From positions 186,001 through 250,000 of the forward strand of contig NZ_JAIVKL010000005.1 in the NCBI RefSeq assembly GCF_020524045.1: 64,000 nt of DNA, in the 5' to 3' direction. Source of the stretch: Metabacillus litoralis (GTDB lineage Bacteria; Bacillota; Bacilli; Bacillales; Bacillaceae). Below the pieces are notes generated by a model, which was not told the DNA's origin, searched no databases, and was given only the letters and a program-made list of their open reading frames with translations. Below are positions 19,133 through 27,498 of the stretch, in pieces. A program made the position numbers and the translations under genes. Within the stretch, counting starts at the first letter, position 1; the number at the start of each line of letters is the position of its first letter.

Positions 19133-20164
19133 TTAGTGCACATGTAATGAAGATTCTCTTTCAATTAATGAAACGGGTAGTTTAATCATAATTTGCTCAT
19201 TTATATCATGTGTGATGGATTGAAGAACCTTCTCAGCTGCTAATTGTCCCATTTCATAAAATGGAACATTTACAGAACTTAATGATGGAGTGGTCATTTT
19301 TGCGATTTCAGAGTTATCATAGCCGATAATCGCATAATCCTTACCAGCATGAAAACCTAATTCATTAAGCCTTTGCATAAGGCCAATAGCCATTCGGTCA
19401 TTTGCTGAAATAATAGCTTTCGATTTAGCTAATAAAGAAGAGATTTGATCCGCAGCTTTATATCCACTTTTTCGACTATAATTCCCTTCGAAAATTAACT
19501 TCTCGTTAAAGTGTATTCCCTTTTGACTTAGGGCCTTTTTATATCCTTGAAGTCTGTCTAGACTATTAGAAAATTCAAGTGGACCATTTAAGAAGAGGAT
19601 CTGTTGAAATCCTTTTTCTAATAAAGACATTGTTGCTTGATAGCTACCATCCACATGATCTGCATCAATAAAATGAAAATGCTGCTCAGAAAAGGTTTGA
19701 TTAATAAGACAGTAGGGCAATTTCAATTGATGAAGTTTTTCAAGTGCCTCTAGTTCATTTTTGTTATGTCTGGCACCTAAGATGATACAGCCGTCTACTC
19801 TTTGTGAGTGAAAAAGCTGAACATAATCTTTTCGTTCATCAGGTGTTTGAAATATTAACAATAAACCATAACCTAATTCACCAAGTCGTGCGCCAATCCC
19901 ACTAACTAGCTCTGAAAAATAATGAGTAGACAGTAAGTTTACTTTTGGGAGATAAGGAACGATCACACCTATGTTATTGCTTTTTCCTTTTGCAAAGTTT
20001 TGTGCAATGACATTAGGATGATAATTTAGCTCTTTCGCTGCTTGTAATACTTTTTGTTTTGTCTGCTCTCGCAAAGGCGAGATATTGTTGAATACCCTAG
20101 AAACAGTAGCTTCGGAGACTCCTGCTAATCTGGCAACATCTTTTCTACTAGTTAATGTATTCAC
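19133..20164 (-). CDS. LacI-type regulator of the minus-strand sugar genes
   Basis: A LacI/GalR repressor of about 343 residues. The N-terminal helix-turn-helix and hinge are clear (RKDVARLAGVSEATVSRVF, then NYHPNVIAQNFAKGKSNN), and a periplasmic-binding-protein-like sensor domain follows with ISANDRMAIGLMQRL. It heads the minus-strand genes, so it probably controls them and itself. The start is uncertain: GTG at 20164 overlaps the purine run, and a TTG four codons earlier has no ribosome site of its own. A CG-centred partial palindrome TGTACACGCGTTCA at 20180-20193 lies just upstream and is a possible operator. Confidence 0.9.
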   Translation of the reverse strand: MNTLTSRKDVARLAGVSEATVSRVFNNISPLREQTKQKVLQAAKELNYHPNVIAQNFAKGKSNNIGVIVPYLPKVNLLSTHYFSELVSGIGARLGELGYGLLLIFQTPDERKDYVQLFHSQRVDGCIILGARHNKNELEALEKLHQLKLPYCLINQTFSEQHFHFIDADHVDGSYQATMSLLEKGFQQILFLNGPLEFSNSLDRLQGYKKALSQKGIHFNEKLIFEGNYSRKSGYKAADQISSLLAKSKAIISANDRMAIGLMQRLNELGFHAGKDYAIIGYDNSEIAKMTTPSLSSVNVPFYEMGQLAAEKVLQSITHDINEQIMIKLPVSLIERESSLHVH

Positions 20165-20500
20165 CCCCTGTAACAATTATGTACACGCGTTCATTTTCTC
20201 TGTTTCTAGATGGAATGTCAATGAAAAATAAAAATTAAATATAAAAAAAATTTTTATGTTTAAGATATTTTTATTAGGGTATATTCCTAAAGACAGTATC
20301 CCCCCTGATACTTTCTATATGAAAAACTTGAGGAACCTTCATACTTTGTGTGGAGGTTCTTTTATGGGCTTTATTACCTGTTTTGGAAAATGATGTTGAA
20401 ACATAGTTTGGTAGGATTTATAATCAAAAATGTAATCGTTTACAAAATTTAAAGCTGAAACAAACATAGAAGGATAAGTTATCCGCAAGGAGAATGGTAT
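20165..20500. promoter_or_regulatory. Divergent control region between two LacI-type genes
   Basis: No gene is present. The region holds the partial palindrome at 20180-20193, a short stem AGTATC/GATACT at 20295-20312, a GAACCT/AGGTTC stem at 20331-20358 and the plus-strand operator at 20431-20444. Both flanking regulators start outward from it. Confidence 0.6.
20431..20444 (+). promoter_or_regulatory. LacI-type operator O1
   Basis: The 14-base palindrome TGTAATCGTTTACA, with central CG, is 56 bases before the start of the plus-strand LacI gene. It matches two downstream sites at 10 or more positions of 14, which points to autoregulation. Confidence 0.75.
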
Positions 20501-21532
20501 ATGGTGAAAATGCGTGATGTAGCAAAATTAGCAAATGTTTCAGTTGCAACAGTTTCTAGGGTTCTACATAATCCAGAAACTGTAAAGGAGGCAACGAGAA
20601 CTAAAGTCCTAAATGTAATTGATGAGTTAAATTATAAGCCTAACATGCTAGCTCGACAGTTTCGTAGAAATGAAACTAATATAATTCTCGTAGTTGTACC
20701 AAGTATTACAAATACCGTATTCTCTGGAATTATAGAAGGGATAGAATATGAAGCAGCAAATCATGGATATAGGGTGTTACTAGGGAATACAAATAGAAAA
20801 GTTGAAAACGAATATAACTTAGTTGATTTACTAAAGAAAAGGCAAACAGACGGTATGATTCTATTATCAGAAAGGATGGATCCCAACTATATAAAGTCTT
20901 TAAGTGAAGAATATCCTCTAGTTCTAGCTACTGCATATATTGAGGGATTAAAGGTTCCATCTGTATCAATCGATAATGTTAGTAGTAGTCGAGAAGCTGT
21001 TGAACATCTTATTAGACTTGGTCACAGAGAAATTGCTCATATAACTGGACCATTGCAATTTGCGATTTCTAAAGGTCGTTATAATGGTTATCGACAAGCG
21101 TTGATGCAAAATAATATTGAAGTTCGGAATATGCTAGTCCAAGAGGGGGATTTCACTTTTGAATCTGGCTATAACCAAATGATGAAATTATTGGCAATTG
21201 AGAAAGCACCAACTGCTATATTTGCAGCAAATGATGAAATGGCTATGGGAGCAGTAAAAGCTGCAAAAGAGCTTGGATTTGATGTTCCTCGAGATATAGC
21301 CGTTGTAGGATTCGATAATATAACATTTTCATCTAAATTTGATCCAGCCATAACGACAGTAGCGCAACCACTTTTTGAAATGGGTCAAAAGTCTATGAAA
21401 TTACTATTACAGCAAATTCAAGGAAAGCCTATGCTTAAGTCACAATATATATTAGACTGTGATTTAATTGTTAGAGATTCATGTGGTGGAAAAATAAAAG
21501 AAAAGGTAATGAATGAGGAAATTAGCACATAA
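20501..21532 (+). CDS. LacI-type regulator of the ABC importer operon
   Basis: A 343-residue LacI/GalR repressor with helix-turn-helix MRDVAKLANVSVATVSRVLHN at the N-terminus, the hinge NYKPNMLARQFRR, and a sugar-sensing domain containing FAANDEMAMGAVKAAKELG. The start is fixed by AAGGAG eight bases before the ATG at 20501. Three near-identical palindromes flank the gene (20431, 21535, 21597), so it very likely represses itself and the transport genes downstream. It differs in sequence from the divergent regulator, which implies two separate signals or sites. Confidence 0.93.
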   Translation: MVKMRDVAKLANVSVATVSRVLHNPETVKEATRTKVLNVIDELNYKPNMLARQFRRNETNIILVVVPSITNTVFSGIIEGIEYEAANHGYRVLLGNTNRKVENEYNLVDLLKKRQTDGMILLSERMDPNYIKSLSEEYPLVLATAYIEGLKVPSVSIDNVSSSREAVEHLIRLGHREIAHITGPLQFAISKGRYNGYRQALMQNNIEVRNMLVQEGDFTFESGYNQMMKLLAIEKAPTAIFAANDEMAMGAVKAAKELGFDVPRDIAVVGFDNITFSSKFDPAITTVAQPLFEMGQKSMKLLLQQIQGKPMLKSQYILDCDLIVRDSCGGKIKEKVMNEEIST

Positions 21533-21534
21533 AA

Positions 21535-21548
21535 TGTAATCGGTTACA
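21535..21548 (+). promoter_or_regulatory. LacI-type operator O2
   Basis: TGTAATCGGTTACA lies immediately after the repressor gene. It is 62 bases (about six helical turns) from O3 measured start to start, so a looped or doubly bound repressor is possible. Confidence 0.8.
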
Positions 21549-21596
21549 ATTTTAAGGGGGTGAGTAGCTGAAGTCGTTAGTAATCGTAAATATAAA

Positions 21597-21610
21597 TGTA
21601 ACCGGTTACA
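21597..21610 (+). promoter_or_regulatory. LacI-type operator O3
   Basis: TGTAACCGGTTACA is a perfect 14-base palindrome, 28 bases before the TTG start of the isomerase-like gene. It is the best of the three sites. Confidence 0.85.
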
Positions 21611-21637
21611 AACATCTGTTGGAAAGGGGGAATCATT

Positions 21638-22402
21638 TTGGCAAATATTCAATTCAGTTTACAGTTATACACTTTACGTGAAGAGACTGGAAAAGATTTT
21701 ATAGGTACATTGGAAAAGGTAGCAAAGCTTGGTTATCAAGGGGTCGAGTTTGCTGGATATGGGGGAATAAGAGCATATCAAATGAGAAAGGAACTTGACC
21801 GACTAGGACTGAAAGCAAGTTCTAGCCATGTGCAACTATCATTGCTTGAAAGCGAATTAGAGCAAGTAATTGAATATCAGCAAATAATTGGTAGTCAACA
21901 TGTTGTATGTCCTGTACTGCCAACTGAAAGAAGATCAAAAGAGGCTTACTTTGAGCTCATTCCAATCTTAAATGAAATTGGACGAAAGTGTCATGAAGCA
22001 GGAATAACTCTTTCTTATCATAATCATGACTTTGAATTAGTGAAGTTAGATAATGGCAAAATGCCTCTAGAACTCATATTAGCGGAAACAAATTCTGAAT
22101 GGGTTAAGGCAGAGTTTGATGTTTATTGGTTAACTAAAGCCGGAGAGGATCCAGTTCTGTGGTTAAAACGATATGAAGGAAGAACACCGCTTGTTCACAT
22201 AAAGGATATGACAACAGATGGAGAAGAATTTTTTGCTGAGTTAGGAACTGGTGGTGTAAATCTAGATGGTGTACTTAAGCAAGGGGAACAATCGAAAGTA
22301 GAGTGGTTTATTGTTGAGCAGGACAGATCAAGAATCTTACCTCTAGATAGCATAGAAATTAGTATGAATTATCTGAAAAGTAAGAAATTAATCACTTTTT
22401 AA
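21638..22402 (+). CDS. Sugar phosphate isomerase/epimerase-like TIM-barrel protein
   Basis: A 254-residue protein of the AP-endonuclease-2/xylose-isomerase-like TIM-barrel family, which includes inosose dehydratases, epimerases and 3-keto-glycoside lyases. YHNHDFEL (near residue 127) and VHIKDM (near 186) carry metal ligands typical of the fold, and VKAEFDVYW gives a further acidic ligand region. It begins with TTG, set by AAAGGGGG seven bases before. First gene of the importer operon after two operators, it probably acts on the imported sugar after a Gfo/Idh oxidation. The reaction is unknown. Confidence 0.88.
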   Translation: MANIQFSLQLYTLREETGKDFIGTLEKVAKLGYQGVEFAGYGGIRAYQMRKELDRLGLKASSSHVQLSLLESELEQVIEYQQIIGSQHVVCPVLPTERRSKEAYFELIPILNEIGRKCHEAGITLSYHNHDFELVKLDNGKMPLELILAETNSEWVKAEFDVYWLTKAGEDPVLWLKRYEGRTPLVHIKDMTTDGEEFFAELGTGGVNLDGVLKQGEQSKVEWFIVEQDRSRILPLDSIEISMNYLKSKKLITF

Positions 22403-22437
22403 AGTCTATAATAACGAAAACAAAGGGGATGGAAGAA

Positions 22438-23739
22438 TTGAAGAAATTACTATCCATTTTAACAATTATGGCTGTATTACTACTAACTGCTTGTGGACTT
22501 AACGGGGGTGGGTCAACAGCGGAGACTACATCAGATGCAGATTCAAGTAAAACAAATGATGAGAAAAAGACATTAGAATTCTGGCATATTGACACAGGGG
22601 AAAAAGAGTTAGTTTATGAAGAAGCAGTTGAGAGATTCAAAGAAAAGCATCCAGATGTTGAAGTAAAGATCCTACAAATTCCTAATGATGCTTACAAACA
22701 AAAGTTATCAGTTGCTATGTCTGGTGATGATGCCCCAGACGTATTTCATAGTTGGGGAGGCGGCTGGTTAAAGAACTTTGTTGATCAAGGAAAAGTGTAC
22801 GATATCACAGAAGAAACGGATAAATCTCACTTTAATGAACTTGCGCTAAACAATGCCACTTTTGATGGTAAGGTATATGGTATGCCTTTAAGCCTTTCGA
22901 TAGATGTTGTTTTTTATAACAAGGAGATATTTGATAAATACGGATTAAAAGCACCGAAAACATATGATGAGTGGCTTAATGTTATTGATACGTTAAACAA
23001 AAACGAAATTATCCCTATTGCTTTAACAAACCAAACAAAATGGCCAGGTGCTTATTATCTAATGAATTTTGCAAGCAGAATTGCCGGTCCTGAACTGTTT
23101 GAGAGTGCTTTTAATAGACAAGGAAAAGGTTTTGATGATCCTGCTTATGTTGAGGCTGGAAAATATATTCAAGAGTTAGTAGAAAGAGATGCCTTCAATC
23201 CTGGATTTAACGGTGTTCCATATGATGAAGGTCAAGGTCGTCAGTTAATGTATACTGGTCAGGCTGCAATGATGGATATGACTATCTCATTTTTAAATAA
23301 TGTAAAACAAGAAGCTCCGGAATTTAAAGAGAAATTAGATTTCTTCTTATTCCCAACACTTCCTAATGGTAAAGGAGATCAAACACATGTGGGAGCAGCA
23401 ACTGGACCTGTATGGTCAATAGCACAAAACAGTGAAAATCACGATTTAGCTTCTGAACTTGTTAAAGAATTAACTAGTGCAGAAACAGCTCAAAATTATA
23501 CAGATAGAACAGGCTCTCTAACAGCAATTAAAGACGTTGTTCCAGTAGATGAATTCACAAAAAGATTTTATGATGTGGTACAACAAGCAACTCATTTACA
23601 AATGCCTTATGACCAAACACTTCCTCCTGAATTAGCAGAATTACACAAAGATACAACTCAAGCGATTTTTGGGCAAGACATGACACCTGAAGAAGCAGCA
23701 AAAAAAATGGAAGAAAAGGCTAAAGAAGTTTTAAAGTAA
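22438..23739 (+). CDS. ABC sugar transporter, solute-binding lipoprotein
   Basis: A 433-residue extracellular binding protein of the type I carbohydrate ABC family (extracellular solute-binding family 1). The signal peptide ends in the lipobox LLTAC, so Cys is lipidated. EFWHIDTGEKE opens the mature fold, and later PDVFHSWGGGWLKNF and GMPLSLSIDVVFYNKEIF are typical. The TTG at 22438 fits the AAAGGGG spacing; an ATG three codons earlier does not. It captures the sugar outside the cell and passes it to the two permeases. A hairpin after the stop probably keeps this gene's messenger more abundant than the permease part. Confidence 0.93.
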   Translation: MKKLLSILTIMAVLLLTACGLNGGGSTAETTSDADSSKTNDEKKTLEFWHIDTGEKELVYEEAVERFKEKHPDVEVKILQIPNDAYKQKLSVAMSGDDAPDVFHSWGGGWLKNFVDQGKVYDITEETDKSHFNELALNNATFDGKVYGMPLSLSIDVVFYNKEIFDKYGLKAPKTYDEWLNVIDTLNKNEIIPIALTNQTKWPGAYYLMNFASRIAGPELFESAFNRQGKGFDDPAYVEAGKYIQELVERDAFNPGFNGVPYDEGQGRQLMYTGQAAMMDMTISFLNNVKQEAPEFKEKLDFFLFPTLPNGKGDQTHVGAATGPVWSIAQNSENHDLASELVKELTSAETAQNYTDRTGSLTAIKDVVPVDEFTKRFYDVVQQATHLQMPYDQTLPPELAELHKDTTQAIFGQDMTPEEAAKKMEEKAKEVLK

Positions 23740-23747
23740 TAAAAAGT

Positions 23748-23772
23748 AGGAGGGGGTTGTCCCCTCCTGTTT
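23748..23772 (+). terminator. Hairpin between binding-protein and permease genes
   Basis: AGGAGGGG pairs with CCCCTCCT around a GTTGT-like loop, then GTTTT. This GC-rich stem is likely a partial terminator or messenger-stabilising hairpin, as is common after binding-protein genes. Confidence 0.75.
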
Positions 23773-23791
23773 TAGAAAAGGAGTGACTGCA

Positions 23792-24739
23792 ATGAATACA
23801 CCTGTAAAAATAGCTGATAGACATGAAGTAGTTGAGCTTAATACAGTTACAAAGTATAAAAAAATTAGAAGTGCATTAACGATTAGCGCATTTGTTGCAC
23901 CAGCGATTATTATATATGCTGTTTATGTTTTATTTCCTATTATGTCCACTCTTATGTATAGCTTTTATGAATGGGATGGAATGGGTGTAGGAGTATTTGT
24001 AGGTTTGCAGAATTATCTTGATCTATTCAAAGATGCTGTTTTTTGGAAAGCTCTTACAAATAATACATGGGTAGTATTAACTTCAGTTTTTGCTCAAATT
24101 CCTCTTGGTTTAATCATGGCATTAATGTTATTTGCACCTATTAAAGGTATAAAATTCTTTAGTAGTGTTTATTTCTTTCCATTTCTCATGTCAACTGTAG
24201 CCATCGGATTGTTATGGGTACTAATGTTTGATCCGTTAAATGGGGTAATTAATAGCATAATAAATGTATTTGGTTTTGAAAACGTTTCATGGCTAAGTGA
24301 AACGAATACCGCATTATTTGCTGTGTTATTAGTTATTGTTTGGCAATTCTCCCCATTTTATATGATTCTTTTTAAAGCTGCGATTGTTGGAATACCTGGC
24401 GAATTATATGAAGCAGCTGAAATTGATGGTGCTAGTTCTTTTCAAAAGTTTTTTAACATTACATTACCACTTCTAATGCCAACGATCGTAAGCTCCTCTA
24501 TTTTAGCTATTGTAGGATCATTAAAAGCATTTGATATTTTCTATATTATGACAGGTGGAGGTCCTAATCACGGAACGGAATTACTGGGAACATATATGTT
24601 TAAGCAAGCATTTATTAACTTTAACATGGGCTATGCAAGTGCAATTGCTTTTATTATGTTCTTTTTAGCTCTATTCGTTACTATTATTATTCAGGTTATG
24701 GATCATTTTCGCAAAAAGAAAGGAGCCTACGGAATATGA
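23792..24739 (+). CDS. ABC sugar transporter permease 1
   Basis: A 315-residue inner-membrane permease of the MalF/UgpA type with six predicted helices. The EAA loop is visible as YEAAEIDGASSFQKFFNITLPLL, which contacts the ATPase. The start is the ATG at 23792 after AAAAGGAG; a GTG three codons before it overlaps that site. The gene shares the ATGA overlap with the second permease. No ATPase gene is present in this operon, so a shared one such as MsmX elsewhere probably drives transport. Confidence 0.93.
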   Translation: MNTPVKIADRHEVVELNTVTKYKKIRSALTISAFVAPAIIIYAVYVLFPIMSTLMYSFYEWDGMGVGVFVGLQNYLDLFKDAVFWKALTNNTWVVLTSVFAQIPLGLIMALMLFAPIKGIKFFSSVYFFPFLMSTVAIGLLWVLMFDPLNGVINSIINVFGFENVSWLSETNTALFAVLLVIVWQFSPFYMILFKAAIVGIPGELYEAAEIDGASSFQKFFNITLPLLMPTIVSSSILAIVGSLKAFDIFYIMTGGGPNHGTELLGTYMFKQAFINFNMGYASAIAFIMFFLALFVTIIIQVMDHFRKKKGAYGI

Positions 24740-25557
24740 TAATGAGGTTAAAGAAACTACCCCTTTATATTATTGCTTTTATGTTGTTAATTTTCACGGG
24801 TTTTCCTTTCATTTATATGATTTCAACTTCTCTCAAATCACGTAGTCATTTTTTTGAGGAACCATTTGCGTTATTTTCATCGTTTAGTTTAGAAAATTTC
24901 ACATCAGTTTTTGAAATGGGATTAACCCGATACTTCATAAATAGTATTTTTGTATCAATTATAGCTGTGATTATTGTCATGTTTGTAGCTGCATTGGCAA
25001 GCTACCCTTTAAGTAGGATGAAATTCAAATTAAACAAAGTTCTATTCCTACTATTTATATCAGGAATGATGCTACCTATTCATGCCACGCTTATTCCGAT
25101 CTTTAAACTTACACAAAGCATGGGAGTATTCGATACGATATGGGCATTATTGGGACCTTATATTGCATTTAGTCTCCCTATCTCAATTTTTATTTTAACT
25201 CAATTTATGCAGGAAATTCCTAAATCATTAGAAGAGGCAGCAAAAATGGATGGTTGTAACCACTTCGGGATTTTCTGGAGAGTGATTCTCCCTATGTTAA
25301 CACCAGCTTTAATGACGGTGTTGATCTATAACTTTATCCATCTTTGGAACGAATTTATTTTTGCACTTGTTTTAATTTCAAGCCCAGAAAACATGACATT
25401 ACCTTTAGGATTACAAGACTTTAAAGGAGAATTCTCAGTAAATATACCAGGACTTATGGCCGCCTTAACATTAGCTAGCTTGCCTATTCTTGTTGTTTAT
25501 CTTTTCTCTCAAGAGAAAGTTGTAAAAGGTTTAGCAGGTGGGGCCGTAAAAGGATAA
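24736..25557 (+). CDS. ABC sugar transporter permease 2
   Basis: A 273-residue permease of the MalG/UgpE type with six helices and the EAA loop EEAAKMDGCNHFGIFWRVILPML. It overlaps permease 1 by four bases (ATGA), so the pair is translated together at equal amounts. The C-terminal VKGLAGGAVKG ending is standard. It forms the channel with permease 1 for the sugar delivered by the lipoprotein. Confidence 0.93.
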   Translation: MIMRLKKLPLYIIAFMLLIFTGFPFIYMISTSLKSRSHFFEEPFALFSSFSLENFTSVFEMGLTRYFINSIFVSIIAVIIVMFVAALASYPLSRMKFKLNKVLFLLFISGMMLPIHATLIPIFKLTQSMGVFDTIWALLGPYIAFSLPISIFILTQFMQEIPKSLEEAAKMDGCNHFGIFWRVILPMLTPALMTVLIYNFIHLWNEFIFALVLISSPENMTLPLGLQDFKGEFSVNIPGLMAALTLASLPILVVYLFSQEKVVKGLAGGAVKG

Positions 25558-25578
25558 AACAAAAAATGGAGGTAGGTA

Positions 25579-26604
25579 ATGATGACAAAAATCAAGGTTG
25601 GAGTTATTGGCTGTGGAAGTATCGCAAGAAGACGTCATTTAATTGAGTATGCAAAAAATGAGAATGTAGATATCGTAGCAGTGTGTGATGTTGTGAAGTC
25701 ACGTGCAATTGAAATGGCTGAAAAATATGGTGCAAATGCATTTGAACAATACGAAGAAGTTATTAAACTTGCAGAAGTAGATGTGATAAGTGTTTGTTTA
25801 CCTAATAATCTTCATGCTCCAGTTTCAATTGCTGCTTTAAATGCCGGTAAACATGTTCTCTGTGAGAAACCTATGGCAACTTCAAGAGAAGAAGCAGAAA
25901 AAATGATAGAAGCAGCTAAACAAAATGACAAAATATTAATGATTGCGCATAATCAACGCTTTGTATCATCTCACCAGAAAGCAAAACAAATAATCGAAAG
26001 CGGTGAGATAGGAAAGATTTATAGTTTTCGAACAACATTTGGTCATCCTGGACCAGAGAGGTGGAGCATTGATGGGAGAAATAGCTGGTTCTTTGAAAAA
26101 GAACAGGCATTCATTGGTGCATTAGGTGATTTAGGTGTCCATAAATCAGATTTAATTCGTTATTTATTGGGAGATGTAGCGGAGGTTAGTGCATTTGTTG
26201 AGACATCCTCAAAGGGAGATACAAAGGTAGACGATAACGCAGTGGTGATTTTGAAAATGGAGTCTGGTGTAATTGGAACATTAGCAGCTAGTTGGTCATA
26301 TGTAACCGGTGGTGACAACTCTACTATTATATATACTGAAAATGCTGTTTTAAGATTAGAAGATGACCCAGGCCATTCACTAATTGTCCAATATAAGACA
26401 GGAGAGGTTGTGAAGTATCAATTAGATAAAATTCAAACAAATGATGAAGGGGGTCAAACGAATACACATGTTATTGATCACTTTATCGACTCTATCATAA
26501 ATAAAAAAACACCACTTATAACTGGAGAAGAAGGTAAAAGATCACTTGAAGTAATTTTAGCAGCACTTGAATCTAATGAGACGAAAAAAGTAGTGAAGAT
26601 ATAG
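25579..26604 (+). CDS. Gfo/Idh/MocA family oxidoreductase (importer operon)
   Basis: A 341-residue NAD(P)-dependent oxidoreductase with the Rossmann motif KVGVIGCGSIARRRHL, the EKP motif in GKHVLCEKPMAT, and LGDLGVHKSDLIRYLLGD in the substrate domain. It closes the importer operon 22 bases after permease 2. It differs from the two minus-strand Gfo/Idh proteins, so the island has three dehydrogenases of this family. It probably oxidises the imported sugar or glycoside. Start codon may be either of two adjacent ATGs. Confidence 0.9.
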   Translation: MMTKIKVGVIGCGSIARRRHLIEYAKNENVDIVAVCDVVKSRAIEMAEKYGANAFEQYEEVIKLAEVDVISVCLPNNLHAPVSIAALNAGKHVLCEKPMATSREEAEKMIEAAKQNDKILMIAHNQRFVSSHQKAKQIIESGEIGKIYSFRTTFGHPGPERWSIDGRNSWFFEKEQAFIGALGDLGVHKSDLIRYLLGDVAEVSAFVETSSKGDTKVDDNAVVILKMESGVIGTLAASWSYVTGGDNSTIIYTENAVLRLEDDPGHSLIVQYKTGEVVKYQLDKIQTNDEGGQTNTHVIDHFIDSIINKKTPLITGEEGKRSLEVILAALESNETKKVVKI

Positions 26605-26612
26605 GCATCAAA

Positions 26613-26647
26613 AATAAGTGAGTCCTTAGTGGCTCACTATTTTTTTG
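26613..26647 (+). terminator. Terminator of the importer operon
   Basis: AATAAGTGAG pairs with CTCACTATT, followed by seven T residues. It begins 9 bases after the last gene of the sugar operon. Confidence 0.85.
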
Positions 26648-26805
26648 ACTTAAACACCATGCTAAACAACCCTCAAATAAAAGAAAGTCTAATCTTAAGA
26701 ATTTCTTCAAAATTTCCCTACCCTTCTGTTAAGAACTCTTGTTTATACTAAGAACAATCTCAACAAATATAACTCATGGTATACTTTGGAAAGGAGGATG
26801 AAAAG

Positions 26806-27498
26806 ATGACTAATTATACCGTTTTAGTAGTAGATGATGATAAAGAAATTCGCGAAGCGATTGAGATATATTTGAAAAATGAAGGTATGACAGTTATCGC
26901 GGCTCAAGATGGTGTTGAAGCGATTGAACGTCTGAACGAACATGAAATTCATTTGATTTTATTAGATATTATGATGCCTAGAATGGATGGTATTTCAACA
27001 ACATTTAAAATAAGAGAACAAAAAAACATCCCTATTATTATTCTGAGTGCTAAAAGTGAAGATACAGATAAAATTTTAGGATTACAGGTTGGAGCAGATG
27101 ATTACATAACAAAGCCATTTAATCCTTTAGAGCTTATTGCTAGGGTGAAATCACAGCTTAGAAGATATGTAACATTAGGTCCTTTTGAAGGAAGAAATAA
27201 ATCAATTGATCTTAATGGACTAACAATCGATCAGTCTGCAAAAGAAGTTGCTGTTGGTGGAGAACCTGTGAAGTTAACACCAATTGAATTTAAAATTGTT
27301 GAATTGTTAATGGTTAATGCTGGTCATGTATTTTCTATCTCTGAAATTTATGAAAGAGTATGGAAAGAACCTTGTTATAACGCTGAAAATACCGTTGCCG
27401 TGCATATTCGTAAAATTCGCGAAAAAATAGAAATTGACCCTAAAAATCCAAGATATTTGAAGGTGGTATGGGGAATTGGATACAAAATGGAAAAATAG
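26806..27498 (+). CDS. OmpR/PhoB-type response regulator
   Basis: A 230-residue two-component response regulator. The receiver domain occupies residues 1-120 with acidic residues DDD near 10-12, phospho-acceptor Asp54 in LLDIMMP and Lys in the TKPFNP segment. A winged-helix DNA-binding domain follows (LTPIEFKIVELLM; RKIREKIEIDP). An AAAGGAGG site sets the ATG at 26806; an earlier ATG at 26776 lacks one. It overlaps the kinase gene by 23 bases. The receiver plus winged helix resembles the VanR branch, but the target genes are not known. Confidence 0.95.
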   Translation: MTNYTVLVVDDDKEIREAIEIYLKNEGMTVIAAQDGVEAIERLNEHEIHLILLDIMMPRMDGISTTFKIREQKNIPIIILSAKSEDTDKILGLQVGADDYITKPFNPLELIARVKSQLRRYVTLGPFEGRNKSIDLNGLTIDQSAKEVAVGGEPVKLTPIEFKIVELLMVNAGHVFSISEIYERVWKEPCYNAENTVAVHIRKIREKIEIDPKNPRYLKVVWGIGYKMEK

